From SpSt-501 sp037481615 (GTDB taxonomy: Bacteria > Desulfobacterota > Desulfobacteria > Desulfobacterales > SpSt-501), in the NCBI GenBank assembly GCA_037481615.1, contig JBBFLI010000016.1: a stretch of 64,000 nt of DNA, one strand, 5' to 3'. Both the position numbers and the translations under genes were made by a program. Below the pieces are notes generated by a model. The model made no database searches, was not told the DNA's origin, and saw only the letters and a list, made by a program, of their open reading frames with translations. Positions within the stretch are counted from its first letter, which is position 1. Every line of letters starts with the position of its first letter. Positions 16,657-24,312 of the stretch are shown piece by piece.

Positions 16657-17555
16657 CGTTCCTCCACCGCGGTCTCTTCCGCGTCCATGTCCTCCCCGCC
16701 GGCCGCCGCGGGCGGAACCTCGCCCGGCGCCCGTCGGATCACCTCGATCACCGGCCCCCCGCCGCCTTCGGAAATGATCTTGCGCTCGCCGGGCTTGAGA
16801 TCCGCGGCGACGGCGAGCGGGGCCGGCTCTTCGATCGGCGCCTTGTCCGCCTCGGCCTGGAGTTTCTCCTGCCACCGCTGGCGGCCCTCGATGCAGGCGT
16901 CGGCCATGCGCGAGGTCATGAGCCGGATGGCGCGGATGGCGTCGTCGTTTCCCGGAATGGGGTAATCGATCACGTCGGGGTCGCAGTTCGTGTCCACCAC
17001 GGCGACGATGGGGATCTTCAGCCGCCGGGCCTCGTGCACGGCGATTTCCTCGTTTTTGGGGTCGATCACGAACATCGCACCCGGCAGGCGGTCCATGTTG
17101 CGGATGCCGCCCAGGTTCCCGTCGAGCTTTTCGCGTTCCTTGGAGAGCTTCATCCGCTCCTTTTTCGGGAACAGGTTGATCGAGCCGTCGTTGTGGATGG
17201 TGTTCAGGTAATTCAGCCGCTCGATGCTCTTGCGGATGGTCTGGAAGTTGGTGAGCATGCCGCCCAGCCAGCGATTGTGCACGTAGAACATCTCGCAGCG
17301 GTTGGCCTCTTCGTAGATCGCCTCCTTGGCCTGCTTTTTGGTTCCCACGAAGAGCAGGGATTTGCCGTCGGCGACGGTCTCCACGACGAAGTCGTAGGCC
17401 GTCTTGAACATCTTGACGGTCTTCTGCAGGTCGATGATGTAGATCCCGTTGCGCGCCCCGAAGATGTAAGGCTTCATCTTCGGGTTCCAGCGCTTGGTCT
17501 GGTGCCCGAAGTGCACGCCGGCTTCGAGCAGCTCCTTCATCGTCACGTAGGCCAT
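16653..17555 (-). CDS. rpsB: 30S ribosomal protein S2
   Basis: 300 residues starting MAYVTMKELLEAGVHFGHQ, with the S2 signatures RWNPKMKPYIFGARNGIYII and NRWLGGMLTNFQTI. The ATG at 17555 has an AAAGGAG site. About 60 residues at the C-terminus are an acidic, low-complexity extension beyond the usual ~240-260-residue S2 body. It heads the rpsB-tsf-pyrH-frr-uppS transcript; its leader carries a hairpin and promoter listed separately. Confidence 0.96.
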   Translation of the reverse strand: MAYVTMKELLEAGVHFGHQTKRWNPKMKPYIFGARNGIYIIDLQKTVKMFKTAYDFVVETVADGKSLLFVGTKKQAKEAIYEEANRCEMFYVHNRWLGGMLTNFQTIRKSIERLNYLNTIHNDGSINLFPKKERMKLSKEREKLDGNLGGIRNMDRLPGAMFVIDPKNEEIAVHEARRLKIPIVAVVDTNCDPDVIDYPIPGNDDAIRAIRLMTSRMADACIEGRQRWQEKLQAEADKAPIEEPAPLAVAADLKPGERKIISEGGGGPVIEVIRRAPGEVPPAAAGGEDMDAEETAVEER

Positions 17556-17597
17556 GGGTTTCTCCTTTCGGTTGTTTTCCTCCGCCGCCTTCGCGCA

Positions 17598-17632
17598 GGC
17601 CTCCACCCCGGAAGCCGGGGCACCGGGAGGCC
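17598..17632 (-). promoter_or_regulatory. Leader hairpin upstream of rpsB
   Basis: In the rpsB 5' leader, GGCCTCC (minus-strand start at 17632) pairs with GGAGGCC, enclosing an inner CCCCGG/CCGGGG stem with a 3-nt loop. It lies between the predicted transcription start and the ribosome site. S2 is known to autoregulate rpsB-tsf in several bacteria, so this could be its binding site, but that is inference. Confidence 0.45.
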
Positions 17633-17650
17633 TGATCCGGCGGCGTGCGG

Positions 17651-17678
17651 GATATAGAACACGGCGTCTTTTCGTAAA
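17651..17678 (-). promoter_or_regulatory. Sigma-70-type promoter of rpsB
   Basis: Minus-strand -35 TTTACG (17678-17673) and -10 TATATC (17656-17651) with a 16-nt spacer lie in the 126-nt gap between prmC and rpsB. The predicted start is near 17645, leaving a leader of about 90 nt. Confidence 0.5.
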
Positions 17679-17681
17679 CTG

Positions 17682-18617
17682 CTATTTATATTCCATGATC
17701 GGGTCCGGTGGCAAGATCTTTTTCGCAATCCGGAGCACCCGGTCCCGTCCGGCGAGATCCTGCAGGCAGGCGACCTCCGCCCGGCGCCCGCTTTCGGTTG
17801 CAAGCCGCTCGAGCGCTTCGCGCTGGTCTTCGCCGATCTCGAGGATCATGAAGCCGCCCGGGGCGAGAAACGGCCAGCCCCCCGCCAGGATCGCGCGGTA
17901 GGCCTCGAGGCCGTCCGGCCCGCCGTCGAGGGCCGCCCGCGGCTCGAAGAGGGCGATCTCCGGCTGGAGGGCCGCGATCCGGCCGCTCGGGATGTAGGGC
18001 GGGTTGGAGACGATGAGGTCGAAGGTCCCCGCCCCCGGCCTCAGGGCCGAGAGCCAGTCCGCGACCCAGAAGCGAATCCGCCCGCCGCAGCCGTGGGCGA
18101 GGGCGTTACGCCGCGCGGTCCGGACCGCCGCGGCGGAACGGTCGCTTGCGAAGTAGCGGTGCTGCGGGGCCTCCCGGGCGAGCGCGATCACGATGGCCCC
18201 CGAGCCGCAGCCGAGCTCGAGCACCCTCAAGGGGCGCGTCGACGGGCCGCCGCCGAGCACCTCGAGGGCGGCCTCGACCACGCGCTCGGTTTCCGGCCGC
18301 GGGATCAACACCTCGGGGCCGACCTCGAGATCGAGGCTCCAGAAGCCACGGCGCCCGGTGAGATAGGCGGTCGGCTCCCGGCCCAGGCGCCGTTCGACCA
18401 GCTCGCGGAAAGCGGCCGCCTGCCCGGAAGAGAGCGACCCCCGGGGGTCCCGGTAGAGATCCCCGCGGTCGCATCCCCGGACGAAGGCGAGAAGGATCTC
18501 CGCCGTCAGGCGCGGGCTGTCGATGCCGCGTTCCGCGAAGGCCCGCGCGGCCTCCTCCAGGCAGGCGGCCACGGTGCGCGGCGGCTGCGGCTCAGGCGGG
18601 CTCGGCGTGGTCTTCAT
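17682..18617 (-). CDS. prmC: Peptide chain release factor N5-glutamine methyltransferase
   Basis: A 311-residue SAM-dependent enzyme that methylates the glutamine of the GGQ motif of RF1/RF2. Motif I is VLELGCGSGAIVIALA, and the catalytic NPPY is in FDLIVSNPPYIPSG. An N-terminal helical domain covers about residues 15-105. Its start lies 26 nt inside the end of prfA, its substrate's gene, an overlap that supports coupled expression. Confidence 0.94.
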   Translation of the reverse strand: MKTTPSPPEPQPPRTVAACLEEAARAFAERGIDSPRLTAEILLAFVRGCDRGDLYRDPRGSLSSGQAAAFRELVERRLGREPTAYLTGRRGFWSLDLEVGPEVLIPRPETERVVEAALEVLGGGPSTRPLRVLELGCGSGAIVIALAREAPQHRYFASDRSAAAVRTARRNALAHGCGGRIRFWVADWLSALRPGAGTFDLIVSNPPYIPSGRIAALQPEIALFEPRAALDGGPDGLEAYRAILAGGWPFLAPGGFMILEIGEDQREALERLATESGRRAEVACLQDLAGRDRVLRIAKKILPPDPIMEYK

Positions 18618-19671
18618 GCTGCAGGGCCTGCGCCTGAAAATGGACGACCAGGGCGTCGATCAACTCCTGGATCGCCCCTTCCAGGATGCTCTCCAGCCGG
18701 TAGAGGGTCAGGCCGATCCGGTGGTCGGTGACGCGGTTCTGCGGGAAGTTGTAGGTCCGGATGCGGCCGCTGCGGTCCCCCGTGCCCACCTGGCTCTTGC
18801 GCTCCTCGGCCCGCCGGCGCTCCTGCTCCTGGATCTTGAGATCGAGCAGCCGCGAGCGCAGCACCTTGAGCGCCTTGTTCTTGTTCTTGAGCTGGGATTT
18901 TTCGTCCTGGCAAATGACGACGAGCCCCGTGGGCAGATGGGTGACGCGCACGGCGGAGTCCGTGGTGTTGACGCTCTGCCCGCCGGGGCCGCCGGAGCGG
19001 AAGACGTCGATCCGGAGTTCGGCGGGGTCGATGGCGACATCGACCTCTTCGGCCTCGGGCAGCACGGCCACGGTGACCGCCGAGGTGTGGATCCGCCCCT
19101 GGGTCTCGGTGACCGGCACCCGCTGCACGCGATGAATGCCGCTTTCGTACTTGAGCAGGCTGTAAGCGCCGCGGCCCTGGATCCGGGCGATGATCTCCTT
19201 GTAGCCGCCGACCCCCGTTGCGTGCGCGGAGAGCACCTCGACCTTCCAGCCCCGGTCCTCCGCGTAGCGGCTGTACATGCGGAAGAGATCGCCGGCGAAC
19301 AGGGCCGCCTCTTCGCCGCCGGTTCCGGCGCGGATTTCGAGGATGACGTTCTTTTCGTCGTTGGGGTCGCGCGGGAGAAGCATGCGGCGCAGTTCCCGCT
19401 CGAGTTCCTCGCGCCGCGCGGAAAGCGCCGTGAGCTCTTCGCGCGCGAGCGCGCGGATCTCGGGGTCGCCGTCTTCGCAGAGGGCCCGCGCCTCCTCGAG
19501 ACGCGCTTCGGTTTCCTTGTAGGCGCGGAAGGCACTCACGACACGGCCGATCTCCGCGTGCTCGCGCACCGCCTTCTGGTAGGCGTCGCGGTCCGCGAGA
19601 AAGGCCGGATCGCTCAACCGGCGCTCAAGATCCAGATAGCGGCTTTCCACCCCTTGCAGCTTTTCCAGCAT
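18592..19671 (-). CDS. prfA: Peptide chain release factor 1
   Basis: 359 residues. The catalytic GGQ is in RSGGPGGQSVNTTDSAVR. The codon-recognition tripeptide is PVT in RVPVTETQGRIHTS, which identifies RF1 (UAA/UAG) rather than RF2 (SPF). Full length, with the helical N-terminal domain. It overlaps prmC and follows rpmE after a 142-nt gap that contains a strong palindrome. Confidence 0.95.
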   Translation of the reverse strand: MLEKLQGVESRYLDLERRLSDPAFLADRDAYQKAVREHAEIGRVVSAFRAYKETEARLEEARALCEDGDPEIRALAREELTALSARREELERELRRMLLPRDPNDEKNVILEIRAGTGGEEAALFAGDLFRMYSRYAEDRGWKVEVLSAHATGVGGYKEIIARIQGRGAYSLLKYESGIHRVQRVPVTETQGRIHTSAVTVAVLPEAEEVDVAIDPAELRIDVFRSGGPGGQSVNTTDSAVRVTHLPTGLVVICQDEKSQLKNKNKALKVLRSRLLDLKIQEQERRRAEERKSQVGTGDRSGRIRTYNFPQNRVTDHRIGLTLYRLESILEGAIQELIDALVVHFQAQALQHEDHAEPA

Positions 19672-19760
19672 GGTCGGCTCTCCGCCGGCGGCAGCGCGAC
19701 CCCCGCGGCGCGGGAGTCCCGCCGATCGACGTCCGGGGATTCTCGGGGGTTGGGTGCCTG

Positions 19761-19789
19761 CCGGCCCGGCCCCGCCGGGGCCGGGCCGG
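19761..19789. repeat. 13-bp perfect GC-only inverted repeat
   Basis: CCGGCCCGGCCCC at 19761-19773 is perfectly complementary to 19777-19789 with a 3-nt loop. It lies between rpmE and prfA. No U-tract follows on the minus strand, so it may act as an RNA stabiliser, a processing site or a Rho-assisted terminator for rpmE. Confidence 0.5.
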
Positions 19790-19813
19790 ACGCGTCAAGG
19801 CGGGTCTGCGGGG

Positions 19814-20038
19814 TTAGGCGTTTTTCGGCGGGTTCTGGAACTTTTCGTACTTCTTGCGGAAGCGCTCGATGCGGCCGGCCGTATCCACGAGTTTCTGCTT
19901 GCCGGTGAAAAAGGGGTGACAGCTCGAGCAGATTTCGACGGTGATGTTGGCCTTGGTGGACCCGGCCTCGATCACGTTGCCGCAGGCGCAGCGGATTTTG
20001 ACCTCCGGGTGGTACTCCGGGTGAATCTTCTCCTTCAT
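19814..20038 (-). CDS. rpmE: 50S ribosomal protein L31
   Basis: A 74-residue zinc-type L31. MKEKIHPEYHPEVKIRCACG carries the first CxC, and the second pair is CSSCHPFFTGKQK, giving the four-Cys zinc site of the C+ form (usually expressed when zinc is available). It lies 33 nt after rho. Confidence 0.95.
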   Translation of the reverse strand: MKEKIHPEYHPEVKIRCACGNVIEAGSTKANITVEICSSCHPFFTGKQKLVDTAGRIERFRKKYEKFQNPPKNA

Positions 20039-20071
20039 GGCTCACGTCCTTTCCGGACCCCGAACGGCCGC

Positions 20072-21319
20072 TCAGGCGTTCATGGAATTCAGGAACTCGC
20101 GATTGTTGCGCGTCCCCTTCATTTTTTCAAGCAAAAATTCCATGCTGTCCACCGTGTTGAGCGTGGTGAGGAGCTTTCGCAGGATCCAGACGCGGTTGAG
20201 GACGTCCTCGGGCAGCAGCAGTTCCTCTTTGCGCGTGCCGGAGCGCTTGATGTCGATCGCGGGGAAGACCCGCTTGTCGGCGAGCTTGCGGTCGAGCTGG
20301 ATCTCGGCGTTGCCGGTGCCCTTGAACTCCTCGAAGATCACCTCGTCCATCCGGCTCCCCGTGTCGATCAGCGCGGTGGCGATGATCGTGAGGCTGCCGC
20401 CTTCCTCGATGTTGCGGGCGGCGCCGAAGAAGCGCTTGGGGCGCTGCAGGGCGTTCGAGTCGACGCCGCCGGAGAGGATCTTGCCGCTCGGCGGGACGAC
20501 CGCGTTGTGGGCCCGGGCGAGACGCGTGATGCTGTCGAGCAGGATGACCACGTCCTTCTTGTGTTCGACCAGGCGTTTGGCCTTTTCGATCACCATCTCG
20601 GCCACCTGGACGTGGCGCTCGGCCGGCTCGTCGAAGGTCGAGCTGATGACCTCGGCGTCGACCGTGCGCTCCATGTCGGTCACCTCCTCGGGGCGCTCGT
20701 CGATCAGCAGCACGAAGGGCACGACGTCCTTGTGGCTCTTGATGATCGCGTTGGCGATCGCCTGCAGGAGCATGGTCTTTCCGGAACGCGGCGGGGAGAC
20801 GATCAGGCAGCGCTGGCCGAAGCCGATGGGCACCATGAGGTCGAGGATCCGGGTGGAATAGTTTTCCGGATCGGTCTCGAGGTTCATCTTGCGCATCGGG
20901 TAGAGGGGCGTGAGGTTGTCGAAAAGGATCTTGTCCCGCGCCGCCTCGGGGTCCTCGTAGTTGATCGCTTCGACCTTGAGCAGGGCGAAGTAACGCTCGG
21001 AATCCTTCGGCTGCCGGATCTGCCCCGAAATCGTGTCCCCCGTTCTCAGGTTGAAACGGCGGATCTGGGAGGGCGAGACATAGATGTCATCCGGACCCGG
21101 GAGGTAGTTCGACGCCGGGGAGCGCAGGAACCCGAACCCGTCCGGCAGGATCTCGAGGGTCCCCTCCCCGTAGATCATCCCGTTCTTCTCGATCTGCCCC
21201 TGCAGCAGGGCGAACATGAGCTCCTGCTTGCGCATGTTGGAGGCGCCCTCGATGCCGAACTCCTTCGCCATCTGCATCAGTTCGTTGATCTTCTTCTGTT
21301 TCAGCTCTGCGATGTTCAT
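20072..21319 (-). CDS. rho: Transcription termination factor Rho
   Basis: A 415-residue RNA-dependent ATPase helicase. Features in order: Rho N-terminal helical domain (residues 1-45), cold-shock RNA-binding domain (GFGFLRSPASNYLPGPDDIY), Walker A VSPPRSGKTMLLQ, Walker B VVILLDSITRLARA, Q-loop PSGKILSGGVDSNAL, and R-loop KGTGN. No large insertion. A leader of more than 280 nt before the next structured element may hold autoregulatory sequence; Rho is commonly autogenously controlled. Confidence 0.96.
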   Translation of the reverse strand: MNIAELKQKKINELMQMAKEFGIEGASNMRKQELMFALLQGQIEKNGMIYGEGTLEILPDGFGFLRSPASNYLPGPDDIYVSPSQIRRFNLRTGDTISGQIRQPKDSERYFALLKVEAINYEDPEAARDKILFDNLTPLYPMRKMNLETDPENYSTRILDLMVPIGFGQRCLIVSPPRSGKTMLLQAIANAIIKSHKDVVPFVLLIDERPEEVTDMERTVDAEVISSTFDEPAERHVQVAEMVIEKAKRLVEHKKDVVILLDSITRLARAHNAVVPPSGKILSGGVDSNALQRPKRFFGAARNIEEGGSLTIIATALIDTGSRMDEVIFEEFKGTGNAEIQLDRKLADKRVFPAIDIKRSGTRKEELLLPEDVLNRVWILRKLLTTLNTVDSMEFLLEKMKGTRNNREFLNSMNA

Positions 21320-21820
21320 TCCGCCGTTCCTCTTGCAAGCGTTTCTTCTCGGCCGCTGTCGGCCGCGACATTCCCGGCCGGTTTCTTCCCTCGGCGAAGC
21401 GCCCGCTGCGGCGCCGATTGCCTACGGCATCTCTCGGCCCCCGGTGCGCCCGGGAGTTCCCGAGGCGATGAAGCGCTGTCCGTCATCGGCTGGAAAACCA
21501 GCCGGGGAGGTTGTCCGCACGGTCGCGGAACCCTCTGAAGCATCGGGGCTGTCTCAACCGACGAACCTGACGCGGCGGCTGGCGGATAGGGTCTGGGTCG
21601 GTTGTACAGGAGGATGATCGGATTTCAGAGGTAAAGCAATCAATCACCCACAGGCGGGTTGCGCGCTCGTGGTGAATGTGAGAAGATTAATCGATCATCC
21701 TCCTGCTGTCAAGCACATTTCCGCGCCCCGCCGCTCGCCGCCGGCGGCGAAAAAAACTCGCGGCACCTCGGGGCCCGGCGGCGCCCCGCATGGACGGATC
21801 CCCAGCGGCACGAAATCGCA
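21320..21820. other. Divergent intergenic region between rho and the CCA/poly(A) polymerase gene
   Basis: No gene is supported across 501 nt. It must contain the promoters of both divergent neighbours. The rho-proximal 280 nt is ordinary GC-rich sequence. From about 21600 to 21720 base composition becomes more AT-rich and contains the long inverted repeat listed separately. No confident -35/-10 pair was assigned. Confidence 0.6.
21607..21705. repeat. 14-bp perfect inverted repeat enclosing a foldable 71-nt segment
   Basis: CAGGAGGATGATCG at 21607-21620 is exactly complementary to 21692-21705. Inside, TCACCCAC (near 21645) can pair with GTGGTGA (near 21670) with one bulge, giving a nested hairpin. 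The arms contain AGGAGG and its complement CCTCCT, so folding could mask a Shine-Dalgarno-like sequence. It sits upstream of rho (minus) and of the polymerase gene (plus). It could be a leader RNA element, a small RNA or a protein-binding site. Confidence 0.6.
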
Positions 21821-23137
21821 ATGAGCCCCGCCATCCCGACCCTCTTCCGCCCCTCCTGGATCCCCGCGATGGAAGGGGTCTATCTCGTGGGAGGCTGCGT
21901 GCGCGACCTCCTGCTCGGCCGCACCCCGCGGGATTACGACCTCGTCACCTTGCACGAGCCTCGCCCTCTGGCCGAGGAGATCGGCCGCGCCGTCGGCGGG
22001 CGTCCCGTTCTTCTCGGCAAGGCCCTCTTTCCCCTCTACCGGGTCACGGCCCGGGAGGTGACGGTCGATGTCGTGGCCGCCGAGGGCGGCGGCATCGAGG
22101 AGGATCTGCGTCGCCGGGATTTCACGATCAACGCATTGGCCATCGAAGCCGCGCGCCCCCGTCTGATCGACCCCCTGGGGGGGGTTCGCGACCTCGAGGA
22201 AAAGCGTCTGCGCGCCGCCTCCGCGGCGGCCCTCGAACGCGACCCGATCCGCCTGCTGCGCGCCTTCCGCCTGGCGGCGCAACTGGGCCTGCGCCTCGAG
22301 CCCGAAACCGAGCAGGCGATCGCCGCCCGCGCGGCCCTCTTGAGGGATGCGGCCGGGGAGCGCGTCCGCGAAGAGCTCTACGCGCTGCTCGCCTGCGAAC
22401 ACTGCCACGCCGCGATCGAGAGCTGCGCGCGCGGCGGCTTGCTTCCCGGGGTGCTGGGGGGGCCGGGGCAACCCGCCGACGGGGGCATGGCCGCCCGATG
22501 GCAAGGGATCGCGCGGGTCGAATCGCTGTTCGAGGCGCCCGAGGCCTTTCTCGGGCCCGAGGGGCGGGATGCGCTGGCGCTGCTCGACCGGCGGATGCGC
22601 ATGCTGATCAAGCTCGTCTGCCTGGTCCCCGACAGCGGCGAGGCCCTCCAGGCGGCGCAGCGACTGCGGATGTCCCGCCGGGACGCGACGACGCTCGCCG
22701 AGCTCTCCTGCCGGGCACGGGAAGCCGAAAAGCTCCTTTCCTCCTTCCCTGCGAGCCCGTTGCGGGAGCGGCTCTCCTTTTTGCGCCGGGCGGCCGCCGT
22801 GTTCCCGGGGGCGGTCCTGGTCGGTCTTTGCCGGCTCGAAATCGACGCCCCGGGGGAGATCGAGAAGCTGCGGTCTGCAGCCCGGAGGCTCCTGGCCGAC
22901 CACCGCGAGCGCGTCCTTCCCGCACGCGCTCTCCCGCCGCTTCTCCGCGGCGACGAGCTCAGGCGCGAACTGGGGCTCGCCCCTTCGCGCCTCGTCGGCC
23001 GTATCCTGGAGGAGATCGCCCTGGAGCGTCTGCTCGACCCGGGTCTTTCGCGGCGGGAGGCGATGGAACTTGCCCGGGCGATGGCCCGGGCGGCGCTATC
23101 GGGTCCGGAAACCGCCCCCGGGCCGAAGGAGGATTAG
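21821..23137 (+). CDS. CCA tRNA nucleotidyltransferase / poly(A) polymerase family protein
   Basis: A 438-residue class II nucleotidyltransferase. The head domain carries VGGCVRDLLLG and RDYDLV (the DxD metal site), then EEDLRRRDFTINALAI, and a tRNA-binding-like RLLRAFRLAAQLGLRLE region. It adds CCA to tRNA 3' ends or A-tails to RNA; motifs alone do not separate the two. The ATG at 21821 has only a weak ribosome site; an ATG near 21869 (MEGVYLVGGC) is possible. Its stop codon overlaps the adk stop from the other strand. Confidence 0.85.
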   Translation: MSPAIPTLFRPSWIPAMEGVYLVGGCVRDLLLGRTPRDYDLVTLHEPRPLAEEIGRAVGGRPVLLGKALFPLYRVTAREVTVDVVAAEGGGIEEDLRRRDFTINALAIEAARPRLIDPLGGVRDLEEKRLRAASAAALERDPIRLLRAFRLAAQLGLRLEPETEQAIAARAALLRDAAGERVREELYALLACEHCHAAIESCARGGLLPGVLGGPGQPADGGMAARWQGIARVESLFEAPEAFLGPEGRDALALLDRRMRMLIKLVCLVPDSGEALQAAQRLRMSRRDATTLAELSCRAREAEKLLSSFPASPLRERLSFLRRAAAVFPGAVLVGLCRLEIDAPGEIEKLRSAARRLLADHRERVLPARALPPLLRGDELRRELGLAPSRLVGRILEEIALERLLDPGLSRREAMELARAMARAALSGPETAPGPKED

Positions 23138-23799
23138 CGTTTCAGGGCGTCGAGGGCGGCGAAAATGCGGTCGCGGATCTCCTCCACCTTGCCGATCCCG
23201 TGAACGCGAACGTAGCGCGGGGCCTGGGGATCGCCGCTCGCCTCCCACCGGCGGTAGTAGCCGATCAGCGGCTCGGTTTGGCTGTGGTAGACCTCGAGGC
23301 GCTTGCGGACCGTTTCTTCCTTGTCGTCGTCCCGCTGGATGAGCGGCTCGCCGGTCACGTCGTCTTTCCCTTCGACCTTGGGGGGGTTGAAGAGCACGTG
23401 ATAGGTCCGGCCGCTTGCCAGGTGAACCCGCCGCCCGCTCATGCGGCGGATGATCTCCTCGTCGGGCACATCGATGTCCACGACCGCATCGAGGCGCACC
23501 CCGGCGGCCTTGAGGGCGTCGGCCTGCGGGATGGTGCGTGGAAAGCCGTCGAAGAGAAAGCCCTCGCGGCAGTCGGCCTCGCGGATCCGCTCCTCGACCA
23601 GGCCGATGATCACCTCGTCGGGAACGAGCTGCCCTGCATCCATGAACCCCTTGGCCTTCTTGCCGAGATCGGTGCCCGCCTTCACGGCCGCGCGCAACAT
23701 GTCGCCGGTGGAAATCTGGGGGATGCGGTAGCGTTCCTTGATGAAATTGGCCTGGGTCCCTTTTCCGGCTCCCGGACCGCCGAGCAGAATCAGACGCAT
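23134..23799 (-). CDS. adk: Adenylate kinase
   Basis: A 221-residue AMP/ATP phosphotransferase. P-loop LGGPGAGKGTQ, AMP-binding ISTGDMLRAAV, and GFLFDGFPRTIPQA. The LID (about residues 124-162, ASGRTYHVLFNPPKVEGKD) has the non-zinc Gram-negative form without a Cys4 site. An AAGGAGG ribosome site precedes the ATG. It converges on the upstream polymerase gene with interlocking stops (TAG/TAA). Confidence 0.96.
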   Translation of the reverse strand: MRLILLGGPGAGKGTQANFIKERYRIPQISTGDMLRAAVKAGTDLGKKAKGFMDAGQLVPDEVIIGLVEERIREADCREGFLFDGFPRTIPQADALKAAGVRLDAVVDIDVPDEEIIRRMSGRRVHLASGRTYHVLFNPPKVEGKDDVTGEPLIQRDDDKEETVRKRLEVYHSQTEPLIGYYRRWEASGDPQAPRYVRVHGIGKVEEIRDRIFAALDALKR

Positions 23800-23866
23800 G
23801 GAGACCTCCTTTTCGGCTGCAATCAGGGTTGGGGGTTTCGCCCTCGGAGCGGCAGAGTGGGCAGGC

Positions 23867-23895
23867 AGTATGGACGATGGCCTCGGTCAAGTCAA
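23867..23895 (-). promoter_or_regulatory. Sigma-70-type promoter of adk
   Basis: Minus-strand -35 TTGACT (23895-23890), 17-nt spacer, -10 CATACT (23872-23867). The predicted start is about 60 nt before the adk ATG. It lies back-to-back with the rpsU promoter. Confidence 0.6.
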
Positions 23896-23941
23896 GCGGC
23901 CCGCCCGGCTCGCAGGCACGCGGGGGGGAATGAAATTTCGC

Positions 23942-23970
23942 TTGTCAATCCGTGGTTCATCGTCTATAAG
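23942..23970 (+). promoter_or_regulatory. Sigma-70-type promoter of rpsU
   Basis: -35 TTGTCA (23942-23947), 17-nt spacer, -10 TATAAG (23965-23970). The predicted start is near 23977, about 60-75 nt before the rpsU start codon. Strong match and correct spacing. Confidence 0.65.
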
Positions 23971-24039
23971 AGACAGACCCATGACTTCGATGGCGATTAT
24001 CCGCCGTCCGACCCGGGGCGCGGGGCGGGCGGCGGCACG

Positions 24040-24261
24040 ATGGGGGGGATACGGTTGAAGGAGATCGAGGTTCGCGTCGTCGACAACGACGTCGAAAAGG
24101 CCATCCGTCTGCTGAAGAAGAAGATCCAGAACGACGGCCTGTTCAAGCGCCTGAAGCTCAAGAAGAGCTATGAGAAACCGAGCGAGTTCCGCCGCCGCAA
24201 GAAGCGCGAAGCCAAGCGGCGCGAGCGCATCGCCGCGGCCCGGGCCGCCCGCAGGCGCTGA
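24040..24261 (+). CDS. rpsU: 30S ribosomal protein S21
   Basis: A small basic ribosomal protein near the mRNA exit of the 30S subunit. The sequence LKEIEVRVVDNDVEKAIRLL, the later SYEKPSEFRRRKKREAKRRE and the Arg/Ala-rich tail are S21 hallmarks. The ATG at 24040 gives 73 residues; the family N-terminus fits a TTG start at 24055 (68 residues) preceded by a G-rich ribosome site, so the start is uncertain. It has its own promoter and an intrinsic terminator right after it. Confidence 0.93.
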   Translation: MGGIRLKEIEVRVVDNDVEKAIRLLKKKIQNDGLFKRLKLKKSYEKPSEFRRRKKREAKRRERIAAARAARRR

Positions 24262-24284
24262 CCCCCCGCAGAACCCTCTGCCGA

Positions 24285-24311
24285 CCCGGTGGCGACCCCA
24301 CCGGGTTTTTT
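24285..24311 (+). terminator. Intrinsic terminator of rpsU
   Basis: CCCGGTGG (24285-24292) pairs perfectly with CCACCGGG (24298-24305) across a 5-nt loop, followed by six T's (24306-24311). It begins 23 nt after the rpsU stop and ends one base before the folC start codon. Confidence 0.88.
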
Positions 24312-24312
24312 C

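Noticed and set aside
21607..21705. Inverted repeat as terminal repeats of an insertion sequence
   Set aside because: Only 71 nt lie between the arms, no flanking direct repeat was seen and no transposase is present; a MITE cannot be excluded without genome-wide copy number.
23965..23976. TATAAGAGACAG, identical to 12 nt of the Tn5/Nextera mosaic end
   Set aside because: The preceding bases do not match the mosaic end, and the segment is part of a well-spaced rpsU promoter, so it is most likely chance. Read-level inspection would settle whether an adapter joins two contigs here.
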